A stretch of DNA of 56,559 bases from Candidatus Methylobacter oryzae. GTDB lineage: Bacteria > Pseudomonadota > Gammaproteobacteria > Methylococcales > Methylomonadaceae. Shown here in pieces: positions 1 to 8,747 of the stretch. The first letter of the stretch is position 1; every line of letters starts with the position of its first letter. Both the position numbers and the translations under genes were made by a program. A model generated the notes under the pieces. The model was given only the letters and a program-made list of their open reading frames with translations, made no database searches and was not told the DNA's origin. The DNA lies in NCBI RefSeq assembly GCF_003994235.2, contig NZ_RYFG02000097.1, positions 1-56,559 on the forward strand, read 5' to 3'.

Positions 1-2
1 CT

Positions 3-90
3 TATTTTTCTTATCACGGGCGGGCCTTCCGTTGCCTAGGGTTAGTTCATGCCTCATATTCTATACCGGCTGTCAATGCGTAAGTTCTAA
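3..90 (-). mobile_element. Left-edge copy of 88-bp terminal repeat, probable IS end (partial)
   Basis: These 88 bases are the exact reverse complement of 56472-56559 at the other edge of the window. On the minus strand, an ATG at 55-57 opens a reading frame that runs off the edge and begins MRHELTLGNG. This is consistent with the start of a transposase gene just inside one end of an insertion sequence. The family cannot be named from so short a piece. The inner boundary of the match falls after TTCTAA (position 90). Confidence 0.6.
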
Positions 91-150
91 GTTTGATCAT
101 GTTGGAGTAACGATGAATATCAATACTCCACATCATGTTTAACTACAGAA

Positions 151-179
151 AGAAAAGGGCGAATAATTCGCCCTTTTCT
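151..179 (-). terminator. Rho-independent terminator of the smbP-like gene
   Basis: The arms AGAAAAGGGCGAA and TTCGCCCTTTTCT form a perfect 13-bp stem around a 3-base loop. It lies just past the stop codon of the minus-strand gene. On the minus strand the 3' arm runs into a T-rich stretch. Confidence 0.75.
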
Positions 180-197
180 CTAACGCCACATCATTTA

Positions 198-533
198 CTA
201 CTTATTAGCTGCTTTAAGATGTTCTACAGCTGCTTCAGCATGCGCGGTTGCCTTGCCTACGTGACCTAAAGTACCGTGATCGATAGATTCTTGCAATTCT
301 TTAGAACCGGCTTCTATATGATTTTTTGCCACGCCCTTGGCCACTATCGCGGCTGTCAACGAATCTTCCAATGCAGCCTTTGCGTGTTCGACTAAGGTTG
401 ATGTATGACCCGCTTTACCATGAGTCACTGCTTGTTTGGCGTGTTCCAATGCTGAAGCCGCATTCTCTTCAGCGAAAACAGAAGTACTTAAAAGAAGTAA
501 TAAGCCTGCACACACGGATGCTAATTTATTCAT
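198..533 (-). CDS. smbP: Small metal-binding protein, SmbP-like, exported
   Basis: A 111-residue protein. It has a signal peptide (about residues 1-21, ending VFA) and a mature part that is almost all helical, Ala/His/Glu-rich and evenly spaced in histidines (motifs LEHAK, HGKAGH, VEHAK, DHGTLGH, AHAEAAVEH). This matches SmbP, the periplasmic four-helix protein first described in Nitrosomonas that binds copper and other divalent metals. A metal-buffering role in the periplasm would suit a methanotroph with a high copper demand, but that is inference. The start is supported by GAGGAAAG about 7 bases upstream. It is a single gene with its own terminator at 151-179. Confidence 0.8.
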   Translation of the reverse strand: MNKLASVCAGLLLLLSTSVFAEENAASALEHAKQAVTHGKAGHTSTLVEHAKAALEDSLTAAIVAKGVAKNHIEAGSKELQESIDHGTLGHVGKATAHAEAAVEHLKAANK

Positions 534-708
534 AATTCTTTCCTCATATTTATGTTTATTTATATTTAATTTGTCGCCGATATCATATCTTTGGATTTAT
601 TTATTTTTCTTTTAAAAACAGCTACGAATCGACGCTTATATTTTTACCCCATGCCGTCTTTTTTGCAATCCCCATAAATTTAATAGTGGTAAACGGGATT
701 ATCAGCCC

Positions 709-1920
709 TTACTCTCTTTCTGTATTAGCGCTATGCTGAGCTAATAGAATGCCGACAAAGAAGGCCAGCAAATTACCTTCGGCAAAAGTTTTAAAATGGG
801 AATTAAACAAACTGGAAGCGCACACGGCAATTAAAAAACTTGCGGCCATGGTTCCGTAAGGAGGACAGGATAGCCCCTGCCGGATAACAACAACTATATA
901 GCCCAGAAACAATAACAATCCGATCAAACCGTTTTCCAACCAGACAAATAAATATTGATTGTGCGGGTCTGAAATAGCTTCCGCTCGCCAATCCGAATAT
1001 TGGGTTGCCACATGCGAACCATAGGTTGTTTTAAACGATGAGGTGCCGTAACCGAATAGCGGTTTTTGTTTGATTAAAGCGATTGTGTTCTTGGCTAAAA
1101 CCATCCTTATACCGATAGAAGTAGGTCCTTCACTAACTTGATAAGAGCCTTTTTCCGTTAACCCTTTTTCTATCCGTTGCTGTACGGTCGTCGAGGACAA
1201 TACGATAATTGCTAACAAAATACCTGCCGCGCCAAGAATTCGAGGCAATTTTCTAAAGCCGTACATGCAAGAAACGGCAAATACCATCGCTAAAGGCAAG
1301 GCGATATAGCCGCTACGAGCCAGACTGACAAAGAAAATATTAAATACGAATAAAACAATAACCGCAGCTAACAAGCATTTTTTCAGCGCGGATAACGGCT
1401 GATTGAATAAGAAAACGCAGCAAACTGTTGCAGCGATGAAGGCCATGCTTTGCGACGCATAATTGGTCATGAAAATACCGGCTTCCCGCCCCGGCCTTAT
1501 CGTCGTATCGGCAAGCCATAGCGGCGCCGCGATCAAGGCCGCAGTAATCATTATGGTCAAATAGCTTTTAACAAACCGGCGCTTCCAGTGAGTTTGATAA
1601 AACAAACCGAGCAAGACAAAAGTAAAGGCTAATTTTTTCCAGCTCAGCAAAGTATCGAGTTTATCGCTCCAGGTCGTATCGGCATACAAAGTCCCGATCA
1701 TCAACCAGCCCAAAAACAGCAACAACATTTTACCGGCCGGTTGTTCGGCAGAAATCCTCAGACTATGGATTGCCTGTCCTGAAACCAGCCAGGCCAATAA
1801 CATCGCAATGCTGGCAACGCTGGTTACAGCCGTCGATATTGGCGAAGCGATAGCGGCGACGATGGCCAGCCAGCGGCAGAGAGTCAGCGCTTTTTCACTA
1901 ATAACTGAATAAGACAACAT
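709..1920 (-). CDS. O-antigen ligase / polymerase family membrane protein
   Basis: A 403-residue polytopic membrane protein with roughly ten to twelve hydrophobic segments. A large periplasmic loop at about residues 220-330 carries the Wzy/WaaL-type pattern (KPLFGYGTSSF, then DPHNQYLFVWLENG before the last helices). Members of this superfamily join or polymerise undecaprenyl-linked glycans in the inner membrane. The sequence alone does not separate a ligase (WaaL) from a polymerase (Wzy) or an exopolysaccharide enzyme. No glycan gene cluster adjoins it: purB lies 155 bp upstream on the same strand. No clear ribosome binding site precedes the ATG. Confidence 0.7.
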   Translation of the reverse strand: MLSYSVISEKALTLCRWLAIVAAIASPISTAVTSVASIAMLLAWLVSGQAIHSLRISAEQPAGKMLLLFLGWLMIGTLYADTTWSDKLDTLLSWKKLAFTFVLLGLFYQTHWKRRFVKSYLTIMITAALIAAPLWLADTTIRPGREAGIFMTNYASQSMAFIAATVCCVFLFNQPLSALKKCLLAAVIVLFVFNIFFVSLARSGYIALPLAMVFAVSCMYGFRKLPRILGAAGILLAIIVLSSTTVQQRIEKGLTEKGSYQVSEGPTSIGIRMVLAKNTIALIKQKPLFGYGTSSFKTTYGSHVATQYSDWRAEAISDPHNQYLFVWLENGLIGLLLFLGYIVVVIRQGLSCPPYGTMAASFLIAVCASSLFNSHFKTFAEGNLLAFFVGILLAQHSANTERE

Positions 1921-2075
1921 AATCTAAACACTATCGCCAAGGTTAATAAATGCACTGATGCTTGAGATTCTTGCTGTTTTCAACGCTCTCTCCATGCCAG
2001 ATAGCTTTATATTTTTCTAAACAGACCATGCCTCAGCGTTTTCAACCGACGGATAGAAATGTTTTTCTAAATATT

Positions 2076-3455
<1,380 letters not shown>

Positions 3456-3494
3456 TTAAAAAAGTGTGGAACAAAATAATTTAAATGCTTAGTT

Positions 3495-4943
3495 TTATCT
3501 AACAGGTTTTACGCCACCTCTTCTACCTAAACCGTAACCCACTCGATAAACGTCCGGCATGTTAATTCGCCCATCCTTCATCACTTCAAAAATACCTAAA
3601 TCAACCAAATCCTGTTTAATGCCTTTATAACCTTGTTCTAAACGGCTGGGAGGTAAACGTACCCCTTCATCTTCTAAATTTTTCAATTCTTCCTTGACAT
3701 TATATTGTTTCCAAGAACCTTCAATAGAATCAAAATGACAAGGAACGCTCATGCCTTTTAAAGGAGTAATTAATAGTTGTATCCAACGATAATCTTCCTT
3801 TAATTCATTTACACGAATTTCAGAAGCTTTTTGTACACCTTTTTTTATCGCTAGATAACCCAAAGGATAGGTTTGATCTTTAACAATATTATCTGTAGCC
3901 GCCACATGTAGCGCGGCTAAAAAACTGCGCGGGCTGACTTTGCCGTAGCTATCTCCCAAGTGGTTAGGCAACCATGTATAAGTGTTACCTCTTCTGGCAT
4001 CGTTTCCCATCCATTGGCCCGCTAAAGCATGAAAAATTTTGCTTTGTATAGCTTCGTCTTTACGCATATTTTCAGGGATCATCCAAACACCTAAATCATG
4101 CTGTTTCCACTGTTGGCTAAAATGCTTTCTGCAACTATCGCGAAATTGCTTGCCGCCTTGTGGCGCGTTTCCTAAATATTGCCATAACAAATTAAATAAC
4201 TCTAACTTGTTCCATTCCAATTTGACCGTATTAGAAATGACTTTTGAGCCATCGGGAAACGAATATACATATGGATCTTCCAACATATCAGGTCGAACAA
4301 ATATTTTTAAACGAATGGCGTTGAATGAACGAAAATCTAAAGCTACTTGCAATAAACCTCTCAATAAATCTTTTAACGATTTCCAATCATCGGCAGTTCG
4401 GTCTAACGCATCAAACAAGACAATGGATTTTTTTTCCTGTTGGCCCAACTGTTTATCAATTTTCACTAATTTTCGATACAAGTTTTCATAATGATCTTGA
4501 TAATGGCCGATTCTTTCCGACCATAATGAATCACTGGTCAATCCAAAATCTTTTTCACCTAAGATATTCCAAACCACAATGGTGTGCCAAATAGTCTGAG
4601 CCTCAGTTTCTTTCAATAAAGCGGATAATATCTTTTTATTAGGATAATTCTCGGAAGGAGTTTGACCAAATCCGGCATAGCATTCGATATTGGCTAACTC
4701 AGCACGAGGCGATAAGTCAGAGACCAATCGGCGGCGCTGGGGGTCTTGCAGTTCCAGCCACCATTCACTTTTACCGGCGCCACGAATACCTTCAACTAAC
4801 ATGTTGTCGGGATGCAACGCTTTGGCATGGCTGGATGGCACGTAGAAATAACGCATGTCGATGGGTTTGTCGCCCGATTGTTGCTGTTGTTCGGGCAATG
4901 CAAGAAAAGCTTGCCGTAGTGAGTCGACCGGAAAAACGTTCAT
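3495..4943 (-). CDS. P-loop (STAND/KAP-like) ATPase of a three-gene module
   Basis: A 482-residue protein of no family I can name with certainty. A P-loop GIRGAGKS lies at residues 52-59 and a Walker B-like segment SIVLFDALDR at about 173-182. This spacing suits STAND or KAP-type regulatory NTPases. The C-terminal third (about 340-482) is basic and may hold a winged-helix-like region ending YGLGRRGGVKP. There is no membrane segment or signal peptide. Its start overlaps the stop of the upstream KGGVGR-type ATPase gene by 4 bases (ATGA), so the two are translationally coupled. The module sits where hflD is usually found. A role in defence or stress sensing is inference. Confidence 0.55.
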   Translation of the reverse strand: MNVFPVDSLRQAFLALPEQQQQSGDKPIDMRYFYVPSSHAKALHPDNMLVEGIRGAGKSEWWLELQDPQRRRLVSDLSPRAELANIECYAGFGQTPSENYPNKKILSALLKETEAQTIWHTIVVWNILGEKDFGLTSDSLWSERIGHYQDHYENLYRKLVKIDKQLGQQEKKSIVLFDALDRTADDWKSLKDLLRGLLQVALDFRSFNAIRLKIFVRPDMLEDPYVYSFPDGSKVISNTVKLEWNKLELFNLLWQYLGNAPQGGKQFRDSCRKHFSQQWKQHDLGVWMIPENMRKDEAIQSKIFHALAGQWMGNDARRGNTYTWLPNHLGDSYGKVSPRSFLAALHVAATDNIVKDQTYPLGYLAIKKGVQKASEIRVNELKEDYRWIQLLITPLKGMSVPCHFDSIEGSWKQYNVKEELKNLEDEGVRLPPSRLEQGYKGIKQDLVDLGIFEVMKDGRINMPDVYRVGYGLGRRGGVKPVR

Positions 4944-6232
4944 GAGCTATATTCGCCTAAAACAAGTTGAGTGGCTGTCTGCAAAAAATTACCGTAACAG
5001 GCACTTAATTGGGCTCGGTTAATTCTGAAATAATCTTCCGATTGCGGATTAAATTCTTGAAACGTTATGTTCCACAAGACTTCAACCGGAAAGTGAGGCG
5101 CTGAATTATCTCCCGGCGCAAAATTAAACCTATCCAGTTCTTCTGCCGTTGTTTCTTCGTAGATAGTATCTAAAAATAAATCATATGCAGATTCGCGACA
5201 CCTGGAAATATAATCTTCCCTGCCTAATTCAGGAACCATCCCGGCCACTATTTTCAAATTTTCTCTAAATGCCGCTAAATTGATATTCCATTTTTGCCAG
5301 TGGGAAAATAAATAACGATATGCTTGCCAAGTTTGAGGCGTGTTAATGGCAAACAAAAATGCCATATCGGTTAAGCGGGTAACTGCTATGGCTGCTATGT
5401 CATGAATACCGGCGCGGCTATCCAGCAAGACAATATCCGGTTTTTCCTGGGCTTCCAGTTGCTGTAACAATTGAGCAAGGCGATGCGCAAAATCGAGTAT
5501 TTCTCCATTTTGATTAATGTCCATGTAAACTCTTGACAGTTTAGCAATGTAATCCTGCTCTTTGCTTCCTGCGGCCGTTACAACCCGAATCACACCTTCA
5601 GCGGTTTCTGCCAGCGGGCTGGTTGCAACCATGTCTCGCAGCAATGAATCATCCGCTTGCCCGACAGCCTCTTCAACTAACCAATCAACCACACCAAAGT
5701 CAGGCAACTGTTCTTGAGGTAATAAAATTTGTCCTATTCCAGGCGATTCAAGGTCTAAATCGACAACCAGCACTTTTTTACCTTGCTTGGCTAAATCCCA
5801 CGCCCAAATAGCTAAAGCGGTGGAACGCCCGACTCCGCCTTTAATACCGAATAAAGTGGCGCGTGGCGGATGCTCATCCTGAATAGGTTGGCGCAACCAG
5901 TCTTGCCCGGTAACTTGGCGATCTAATAAATAAATGGCGGGATTGGTTTCTGGAATTTTTATTTTATCGGGCGAATTAATAAGGCTATCTATAGCAAATA
6001 AATCTTCCGGGTAAACAAAAATTGAATCTGCAGAATAGGCAAAACTTCCTAAAGATTTAAAAAGTTGATCCGCTAGCGCCTTATGATTCCTGTTTTTTTT
6101 GCATTGCAAAATAACATTAATACAACCATAAATATCTCTAATTATGATAGGTTTTTGACTCAACAAAGCATCATTTTCTTTAATAAATTGAATGGCTTTA
6201 TTTAATGCATCTTGAAATCTTACCTTATTCAT
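4940..6232 (-). CDS. KGGVGR-variant ParA/MinD-like ATPase
   Basis: A 430-residue protein. Residues 1-120 form an uncharacterised N-terminal domain. A deviant Walker A motif KGGVGRST follows at 131-138, then VLVVDLDLESPGIG (switch/Walker A' region) and PDIVLLDSRAGIHD (Walker B region). The G-R in place of G-K in the motif marks the KGGVGR-motif variant AAA ATPases rather than true ParA or MinD. No ParB, centromere-like repeat or MinC/E gene is nearby, so a partitioning role is unlikely. It overlaps the upstream HEPN-like gene by 4 bases and the downstream ATPase gene by 4 bases, so the three are one translational unit. Confidence 0.7.
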   Translation of the reverse strand: MNKVRFQDALNKAIQFIKENDALLSQKPIIIRDIYGCINVILQCKKNRNHKALADQLFKSLGSFAYSADSIFVYPEDLFAIDSLINSPDKIKIPETNPAIYLLDRQVTGQDWLRQPIQDEHPPRATLFGIKGGVGRSTALAIWAWDLAKQGKKVLVVDLDLESPGIGQILLPQEQLPDFGVVDWLVEEAVGQADDSLLRDMVATSPLAETAEGVIRVVTAAGSKEQDYIAKLSRVYMDINQNGEILDFAHRLAQLLQQLEAQEKPDIVLLDSRAGIHDIAAIAVTRLTDMAFLFAINTPQTWQAYRYLFSHWQKWNINLAAFRENLKIVAGMVPELGREDYISRCRESAYDLFLDTIYEETTAEELDRFNFAPGDNSAPHFPVEVLWNITFQEFNPQSEDYFRINRAQLSACYGNFLQTATQLVLGEYSS

Positions 6233-6654
6233 AAAATACCGTTTCCGATTGCTGTGGCAATTAAATTAGATATATTATTATTTACCGCCGCTTGATGAGG
6301 TAAGGTATTATTTTTAACAAAATATTTTTCATGGACGTAGCGAGAGTTAACATTCCAATTGTTAAATGGATTGTTTCTTGGTGACAAATGAGCCAAATAT
6401 GGGGACGCAACTCTGTTTTGAAGAAAAAATCCAAAATGTTGCCACAATTTATTAATATGTATTTTATCCCCTTGATTTAGTAAATCTCCATTTTCATCCA
6501 CAAGAGAAGGATCTAGCCCTATCATTACAGCTTTTAAAGCACATTCAGCAGCTAACCCATATAAATGATCGGCATTGGCATAACGCTTGTTATTAAATAA
6601 GTCATTGGCATCTTTCTGATGCCGAACATAAGCATTTTTAAAATCAGTTTTCAT
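6229..6654 (-). CDS. HEPN-like helical protein, first gene of the module
   Basis: A 141-residue protein starting at an ATG that overlaps the 3' end of mnmA by 11 bases. Longer in-frame starts would lie deep in mnmA and are not favoured. It shows HEPN-like features: a helix with [11 protein letters not shown] (residues 35-45), then [10 protein letters not shown] (65-74), then a [10 protein letters not shown] segment (100-109). Many HEPN proteins are RNases or non-catalytic partners of nucleotidyltransferases and toxin systems. The only RX4-6H pattern is RYANADH at 24-30, which is not at the usual C-terminal helix, so RNase activity is doubtful. It is coupled to the KGGVGR ATPase gene by a 4-base overlap. 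Confidence 0.5.
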   Translation of the reverse strand: MKTDFKNAYVRHQKDANDLFNNKRYANADHLYGLAAECALKAVMIGLDPSLVDENGDLLNQGDKIHINKLWQHFGFFLQNRVASPYLAHLSPRNNPFNNWNVNSRYVHEKYFVKNNTLPHQAAVNNNISNLIATAIGNGIL

Positions 6655-7765
6655 TGTATTTCGACTCAATAATCCCGCCGCCCAGACATATCTCCTCATC
6701 GTAAAAAACAACGGATTGCCCTGGGGTAATGGCTCTTTGCGGCTGATCGAAAACGGCTCTGCATCTGTCATCGCCTATCGGCTCCAAATAGCAAGGCTGG
6801 TCCGCCTGGCGATAGCGGGTCTTGGCGCTGCAACGTATCGGTTTGGTCAACGGCCTGTTGTTGCACCAGTCAAGCTGGCTGGCTTCCAGCATGTTGTGCA
6901 GCATCAACGGATGATCGTGTCCTTGCCCGACGATCAATACATTATTTTCAAGGTCTTTTTCCAATACATACCATGGCTCGTCCGGCGCATTTTTAACGCC
7001 CCCTATGCCCAAGCCTTGGCGTTGCCCCAGCGTGTAATACATCAAGCCGTGATGTTTGCCGATGTATTGACCTTCCGGAGTGCGCATTTCGCCGGGCTGC
7101 GTGGGCAGATAGCGTTGCAAGAATTCTGTGAATTTACGTTCGCCGATAAAACAGATACCGGTGCTGTCTTTCTTCCGGCTGTTGGCAAAGCCGGCTTTCT
7201 CAGCCATGGCCCTGATTTCCGGTTTATGCAGATGACCTATCGGAAACAGGGTACGCGATAACTGTTTTTGTCCCAGCGTGTAAAGAAAATAACTTTGTTC
7301 TTTATTCGGGTCCAAGCCTTTTAACAAGAAGAACTCATCCTCGTTCCCATAGCTCTGGCTTGGGAACGAAGCCACGCGCGCATAATGGCCCGTGGCGATA
7401 TATTCAGCACCCAAATCTTCAGTCGCATAATTCAGGAAAGCCTTGAATTTAACGTGTTTGTTGCAAAGAATATCGGGATTGGGCGTACGGCCGGCTTTAA
7501 ATTCGGACAAGAAAACTGCAAATACTTCATCCCAATATTCGGCGGCAAAATTCACGGTTTTTAATTCGATACCTAACTTATCGCAAACCTGCTGGGCGTC
7601 GGCAAGATCTTCCATTGCCGTACAGTATTCGGTGCCATCGTCCTCTTCCCAGTTTTTCATAAATAAACCGGTAACTTGATGGCCTTGTTCCAAAAGCAGC
7701 AGAGCGGTTACCGAAGAATCGACACCGCCGGACATGCCGACGATTATTTTTTTACTCATGGTCAA
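6644..7765 (-). CDS. mnmA: tRNA 2-thiouridine synthase MnmA
   Basis: A 373-residue protein that adds sulfur to U34 of the Glu, Gln and Lys tRNAs, using sulfur relayed from IscS through the Tus system. The PP-loop GMSGGVDSS lies at residues 9-17. The catalytic cysteine pair is Cys in [11 protein letters not shown] and Cys in [10 protein letters not shown]. Next to GHYARVAS the protein carries about seven extra residues compared with E. coli MnmA (FPSQSYGNE, about residues 133-142), encoded by a GTTCCC...GGGAAC palindrome at 7342-7368. It overlaps nudJ upstream by 14 bases and the HEPN-like gene downstream by 11. An alternative start two codons later is possible. Confidence 0.97.
   Translation of the reverse strand: MTMSKKIIVGMSGGVDSSVTALLLLEQGHQVTGLFMKNWEEDDGTEYCTAMEDLADAQQVCDKLGIELKTVNFAAEYWDEVFAVFLSEFKAGRTPNPDILCNKHVKFKAFLNYATEDLGAEYIATGHYARVASFPSQSYGNEDEFFLLKGLDPNKEQSYFLYTLGQKQLSRTLFPIGHLHKPEIRAMAEKAGFANSRKKDSTGICFIGERKFTEFLQRYLPTQPGEMRTPEGQYIGKHHGLMYYTLGQRQGLGIGGVKNAPDEPWYVLEKDLENNVLIVGQGHDHPLMLHNMLEASQLDWCNNRPLTKPIRCSAKTRYRQADQPCYLEPIGDDRCRAVFDQPQRAITPGQSVVFYDEEICLGGGIIESKYNEN
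7342..7368. repeat. GTTCCC...GGGAAC palindrome inside mnmA
   Basis: The two arms CGTTCCCA and TGGGAACG flank an imperfectly palindromic centre (TAGCTCTGGCT). A closely related palindrome lies between mxaF and mxaJ at 29765-29794, and a half copy is at 32804-32815. Here it is within the coding sequence, in frame with mnmA on the minus strand, and encodes FPSQSYGNE. It fits a surface loop where other MnmA proteins are shorter. Confidence 0.7.
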
Positions 7766-8213
7766 GATCGATAAATGATTTAAGTAAAGATAAGGGATGG
7801 CGTTGCCCGCCGAGATAATCGTCTATGCTGATAAGCACCAAGGGACTACGCAGACGATGCCGTTCAGCTTCAATTTGATCGCGCGTCAACCAGCGAGCGG
7901 CAACTATGCCGTCATCCAGTCTTTGTGTCGGATTATGTGAATGGCAACGACCGGAAAAACAGACCCTGACAAAGCTGGGAAAATCTGGACTCTTTCGCCA
8001 AAGCTGAACGGCTACAATGTGCTCGGGTTCGAATTGCCAAGCGGTTTCTTCCAGTACTTCACGTTTAACGGCTGCAATCAGATCCTCGCCCTCTTCAAGA
8101 TGTCCAGCCGGCTGGTTAAACTGAAGCCCATTGCAGGTTTCTTCCTCTACTAATAAAAAACGCTGGTCCTGTTCAATAACCGCAGCAACTGTAACGTGTG
8201 GCTTCCAAACCAT
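7752..8213 (-). CDS. nudJ: Nudix hydrolase NudJ
   Basis: A 153-residue protein, the same length as E. coli NudJ and alike from the start ([10 protein letters not shown]). The Nudix box runs GHLEEGED...REVLEETAW at about residues 37-59, with the metal-binding REVLEE core intact; Ala replaces the usual Gly near the end of the box. NudJ hydrolyses nucleoside di- and triphosphates and HMP-pyrophosphate, a thiamine precursor. Its stop overlaps mnmA by 14 bases, and the same nudJ-mnmA order occurs in E. coli, so it is probably the first gene of this operon. Confidence 0.9.
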   Translation of the reverse strand: MVWKPHVTVAAVIEQDQRFLLVEEETCNGLQFNQPAGHLEEGEDLIAAVKREVLEETAWQFEPEHIVAVQLWRKSPDFPSFVRVCFSGRCHSHNPTQRLDDGIVAARWLTRDQIEAERHRLRSPLVLISIDDYLGGQRHPLSLLKSFIDLDHE

Positions 8214-8411
8214 TGCCGAATTCCAACTATATAAATTTAATATTTTACTAGATTTGGAGATATTATGCTGGTAAAAAAGAGTTATATAAGGAAGACGCAG
8301 GCTTGTTAAGCTTTTGTATGAATTTTGTTTATTCTATTAGTAAACATAAGAGTTGAAATTCACCTAGATTGGCACTATGTTAGAACCCTAAATAATTTAC
8401 TGTTTACGATT

Positions 8412-8735
8412 ATGTCCGATTTTGATCCATTCAAAGACAAAGATGGTGGCCTGGCTGTTCAGGAAGCCAAACCTAAACTGAAGAGGCCGCCTTTATATAA
8501 GGTTATCTTGTTAAATGATGATTTTACGCCCATGGATTTTGTAATTGAGATTTTAATGGACTTTTTTGCCATGTCTGAAGAAAAGGCAACTCAGGTGATG
8601 CTGCAAGTACATACGCAAGGCGTGGGTGTCTGTGGAATGTATTCCAAAGACGTCGCTGAAACCAAGGTATATATAGTTAATGACTATTCACGAGAACACC
8701 ATCATCCGTTGTTGTGCTCGATGGAAGAAGTGTAG
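8412..8735 (+). CDS. clpS: ATP-dependent Clp protease adaptor ClpS
   Basis: A 107-residue adaptor that brings N-degron substrates to ClpAP. The ClpS core is clear: [23 protein letters not shown], read as [12 protein letters not shown] then FTPMDFV, then [20 protein letters not shown]. Asn and Asp of LLNDD line the N-degron pocket. I chose the ATG at 8412 ([11 protein letters not shown]) over an upstream in-frame ATG at 8325 because the extra 29 residues do not resemble the family. clpA begins 12 bases after its stop, the standard clpS-clpA operon. Confidence 0.95.
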   Translation: MSDFDPFKDKDGGLAVQEAKPKLKRPPLYKVILLNDDFTPMDFVIEILMDFFAMSEEKATQVMLQVHTQGVGVCGMYSKDVAETKVYIVNDYSREHHHPLLCSMEEV

Positions 8736-8747
8736 GCTGGAGAATAT

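Noticed and set aside
3-90. Naming the IS family from its end sequence
   Set aside because: Only 88 bp and 18 codons are visible; not enough for a safe assignment.
4940-6232. ParA plasmid-partition gene (sign of an integrated plasmid)
   Set aside because: The motif is KGGVGRST rather than KGGVGKT, and no ParB gene or iteron-like centromere is near.
6229-6771. Longer start for the HEPN-like gene at 6771
   Set aside because: The extra 39 codons lie wholly within mnmA, have no ribosome site, and do not resemble a HEPN N-terminus.
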